Of a DNA stretch of 5,287 nucleotides, positions 4,956 to 5,287 are shown piece by piece. The first letter of the stretch is position 1. Every line of letters begins with the position of its first letter. Origin of the DNA: Alphaproteobacteria bacterium (GTDB lineage: Bacteria > Pseudomonadota > Alphaproteobacteria > UBA9219); assembly GCA_028865155.1 (NCBI GenBank), contig JAGWKW010000104.1, positions 1 to 5,287 on the forward strand, read 5' to 3'. The translations under genes were made by a program, and so were the position numbers. The notes under the pieces are model-generated. The model saw only the letters and a program-made list of their open reading frames with translations. It did no database searches and had not been told where the DNA came from.

Positions 4956-5287
4956 ATGCTTGTAAGCCACAACAGAGACCGTCATTCCGGCGCAAGCTGG
5001 AATCCAGACCAAAGTCTTTTTTCTTGCCGAAATAGCAAGATTAAAAACTGGATTCCGGCTTGCGCCGGAATGACGACTCTTGCGGTAATGCTGCTTCTTA
5101 CAGGTGCGGTTTCCGCTCATGCCAAAGATCCCGCCGTCGATAAAACCATATGCCGCGCGGTAACGCAGGAAGCGGGTGTGGACTATCATCAGGCCCCCGG
5201 CGTTGCCTATCAGCCCGGCGTCGATGCGGACGGTAATCCTGTCGCGCCTGCCGATCTGCCCGGCGGGGGACAGATAAAGCTGCCGGC
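4956..5287 (+). CDS. Putative exported protein with N-terminus carrying an in-frame palindromic repeat (3' end outside window)
   Basis: The frame is open from ATG 4956, 2 nt after the valS stop, to the window end (110 residues visible). A hydrophobic stretch, TLAVMLLLTGAVSAHA (41-56), with small residues at the AHA end, looks like a signal peptide cleaved before K57. The mature part begins KDPAVDKTICRAV and later has VAYQPGVDADGNPVAPADL, a style I associate with uncharacterised alphaproteobacterial envelope proteins; no function is assigned. Residues 9-40 are encoded by the palindromic repeat. Possible starts are 4956 (GGGG at 4947-4950 in front, coupled to valS), 5070 (an ATG made by the right repeat arm, no ribosome site, no basic n-region) and 5088. 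Start 4956 is preferred because it gives basic residues K28 and K30 before the hydrophobic core and sits at coupling distance from valS. Without the repeat the N-terminus would read MLVSHNRD then TLAVML. Confidence 0.72.
   Translation, partial: MLVSHNRDRHSGASWNPDQSLFSCRNSKIKNWIPACAGMTTLAVMLLLTGAVSAHAKDPAVDKTICRAVTQEAGVDYHQAPGVAYQPGVDADGNPVAPADLPGGGQIKLP
4980..5075. repeat. 96-bp palindromic repeat (MITE/BIME-like), inserted in frame
   Basis: The left arm 4980-5007 and right arm 5048-5075 are inverted copies, 28 positions with a single difference (T4998 opposite G5057, a G-U pair in RNA), around a 40-nt centre. Each arm is itself a palindrome: ATTCCGGC-GCAA-GCTGGAAT (4984-5003) and ATTCCGGC-TTGC-GCCGGAAT (5052-5071). 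The centre holds a further hairpin, TCTTGC (5022-5027) with GCAAGA (5035-5040). Short ATTCC...GGAAT palindromes of this kind are dispersed repeats in many proteobacteria (compare neisserial dRS3). The length is exactly 32 codons, and both strands stay open through it. No coding capacity for a transposase is present. Confidence 0.9.

Noticed and set aside
4980..5075. CRISPR repeats or a transposon end pair
   Set aside because: Only two inverted copies exist with no spacers, no transposase frame lies between them, and no convincing target-site duplication is visible (only AC on each side).
4455..5189. 244-codon open frame on the minus strand over the valS end and the repeat
   Set aside because: Antisense to the ValS coiled-coil arm. 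Its middle is only the mirror translation of the palindrome (RHSGASRNP...WIPACAGMT), an annotation artefact often produced by such repeats.

Overview
The window is bacterial housekeeping chromosome, most likely from an alphaproteobacterium. This rests on the carB-greA adjacency, GC-rich third codon positions (roughly 55-65 % GC over most of the window by eye) and the sequence character of ValS. That assignment is inference; genus cannot be read from the window. All supported genes lie on the + strand.

Layout. 1-924: 3' end of carB (large subunit of carbamoyl-phosphate synthetase). 925-999: short spacer holding a compound hairpin. 1000-1476: greA (transcript cleavage factor). 1498-2100: a YohD-like DedA/VTT membrane protein, 21 nt after greA. 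2101-2292: spacer and apparent valS leader, with a weak promoter candidate, a possible 11-codon leader peptide with adjacent valine codons, a long hairpin and a clear intrinsic terminator 47 nt before valS. 2293-4953: complete valS (valyl-tRNA synthetase, 886 aa) with a sharply AT-richer block over the anticodon-binding region. 4956-5287: start of a gene for an exported protein, cut by the window end. A 96-bp palindromic repeat (4980-5075) sits exactly in frame within its first codons.

How it works together. carB (pyrimidine and arginine precursor supply), greA and dedA look like one co-directional run, possibly a loose operon with partial attenuation before greA. The terminator at 2220-2246 separates that run from valS. 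The leader before valS has the parts expected of translation-coupled attenuation responding to charged tRNA-Val, a regulation hypothesis resting only on sequence. The exported-protein gene begins 2 nt after the valS stop and is probably co-transcribed with it.

The two most interesting points are the candidate valS attenuator and the in-frame palindrome, which appears to have rebuilt the N-terminus of a secreted protein in the manner of Rickettsia palindromic elements. There is no sign of a defence system, CRISPR array, prophage or complete insertion sequence.
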